Below are positions 15,151-16,943 of a DNA stretch of 16,943 nt, in pieces. A program made the position numbers and the translations under genes. Source of the DNA: BM707 sp041592975 (lineage in GTDB: Bacteria; Desulfobacterota; Desulfuromonadia; Desulfuromonadales; UBA2294); the NCBI GenBank assembly GCA_041592975.1, contig JBFHOZ010000033.1, positions 1-16,943 of the forward strand, given 5' to 3'. Under the pieces are notes generated by a model. The model had not been told where the DNA came from, did not search any database, and saw only the letters and a program-made list of their open reading frames with translations. The first letter of the stretch is position 1. Every line of letters begins with the position of its first letter.

Positions 15151-15164
<14 letters not shown>
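13806..15164 (-). CDS. V-type ATP synthase/ATPase subunit B
   Basis: This 452-residue non-catalytic nucleotide-binding subunit alternates with A in the hexameric head. Family motifs visible are ISCIRGPLLFVD near the start, VARARPEEFIETGIAAIDVL, and GQKLPIFSCAGLPSKE (about 147-162) in place of a true Walker A loop, as expected for B subunits. SLYERAGRIKGR carries the conserved Arg region, and [23 protein letters not shown] is also present. The start is ATG at 15164. The longer open frame upstream overlaps the A gene and lacks family similarity, while AGGAGGAGAAGG directly precedes this ATG. It overlaps the A-subunit gene by 14 bases and the D gene by 38. Confidence 0.95.
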
Positions 15165-16775
<1,611 letters not shown>

Positions 16776-16779
<4 letters not shown>

Positions 16780-16943
16780 CCCCTGATCCTGACATGATAA
16801 CCGAGAGCCCGCCGTATCAACTGCTGCAGGTAATCTTCCGCGACCGGCAGCGCGCCGGCCGGAGTCGGCAGCACCAGCAGCACGCCGGGCCACTGTTCAT
16901 GCAGCTTGCGCAGGCGCTCCCCGTCGACCCCCTCGAGCAGCCG
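16776..16943 (-). CDS. V-type ATP synthase/ATPase subunit F, C-terminal part (cut by window edge)
   Basis: The last 55 residues of a small protein end just inside the A-subunit start (ATGA overlap). The ending LPVAEDYLQQLIRRALGYHV, followed by a short basic tail, resembles the C-terminus of V-type subunit F. That subunit binds the D subunit in the central stalk and can regulate activity. The stretch VLLVLPTPAG (about 21-30 of the visible part) fits the last strand of its Rossmann-like core. Position directly before A fits the common F-A-B-D order. The N-terminal half is outside the window, so identity rests on context plus this short part. Confidence 0.75.

Overview
This is a GC-rich bacterial window, roughly 60% or more by eye. 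It carries four gene blocks and several structured intergenic regions. The gene set is a small-large-cytochrome b-protease [NiFe] hydrogenase operon, a monohaem c-type cytochrome lipoprotein, ATP-type PEP carboxykinase, archease-RtcB and a V-type ATPase. This mix suggests an anaerobic, respiratory deltaproteobacterium of the Desulfuromonas/Geobacter kind. That placement is inferred from gene content only.

Layout. (1) 1-5324, minus strand: the start of thiL (cut by the window edge), lon, an NRDE/TANGO2-family gene and pckA. lon and thiL overlap by ATGA. A strong terminator separates pckA from the NRDE gene. The pckA leader has a good promoter and a terminator-like hairpin just before the gene. 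(2) 5380-9958, minus strand: a c-type cytochrome lipoprotein, then the hydrogenase operon in the order small subunit (Tat signal, C-terminal anchor), large subunit, b-type cytochrome and maturation protease. A UUCG-loop terminator ends the operon. (3) 9959-10370: a divergent regulatory region. The hydrogenase side contains a terminator hairpin with an alternative antiterminator pairing. The other side holds the archease-rtcB promoter, with a perfect palindrome in its spacer. (4) 10371-13175, plus strand: archease, rtcB and an NDUFA9-like SDR gene, closely spaced as an operon. (5) 13214-16943, minus strand: the 3' part of a V-type ATPase operon, F (partial)-A-B-D, with overlapping genes.

How the genes work together. 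The Tat-exported hydrogenase would oxidise periplasmic H2 and pass electrons through its b-type cytochrome to the quinone pool. The operon's own protease trims the large subunit after nickel insertion. Archease and RtcB form an RNA ligation/repair pair. The V-type ATPase couples ATP to ion movement across the membrane. PckA links oxaloacetate and PEP.

No clearly new multi-gene system is visible. The most unusual points are: an Asp replacing a proximal-cluster Cys in the hydrogenase small subunit; attenuator-like mutually exclusive RNA structures in the hydrogenase and pckA leaders, the latter with a possible six-residue leader peptide; and the palindrome inside the archease-rtcB promoter.
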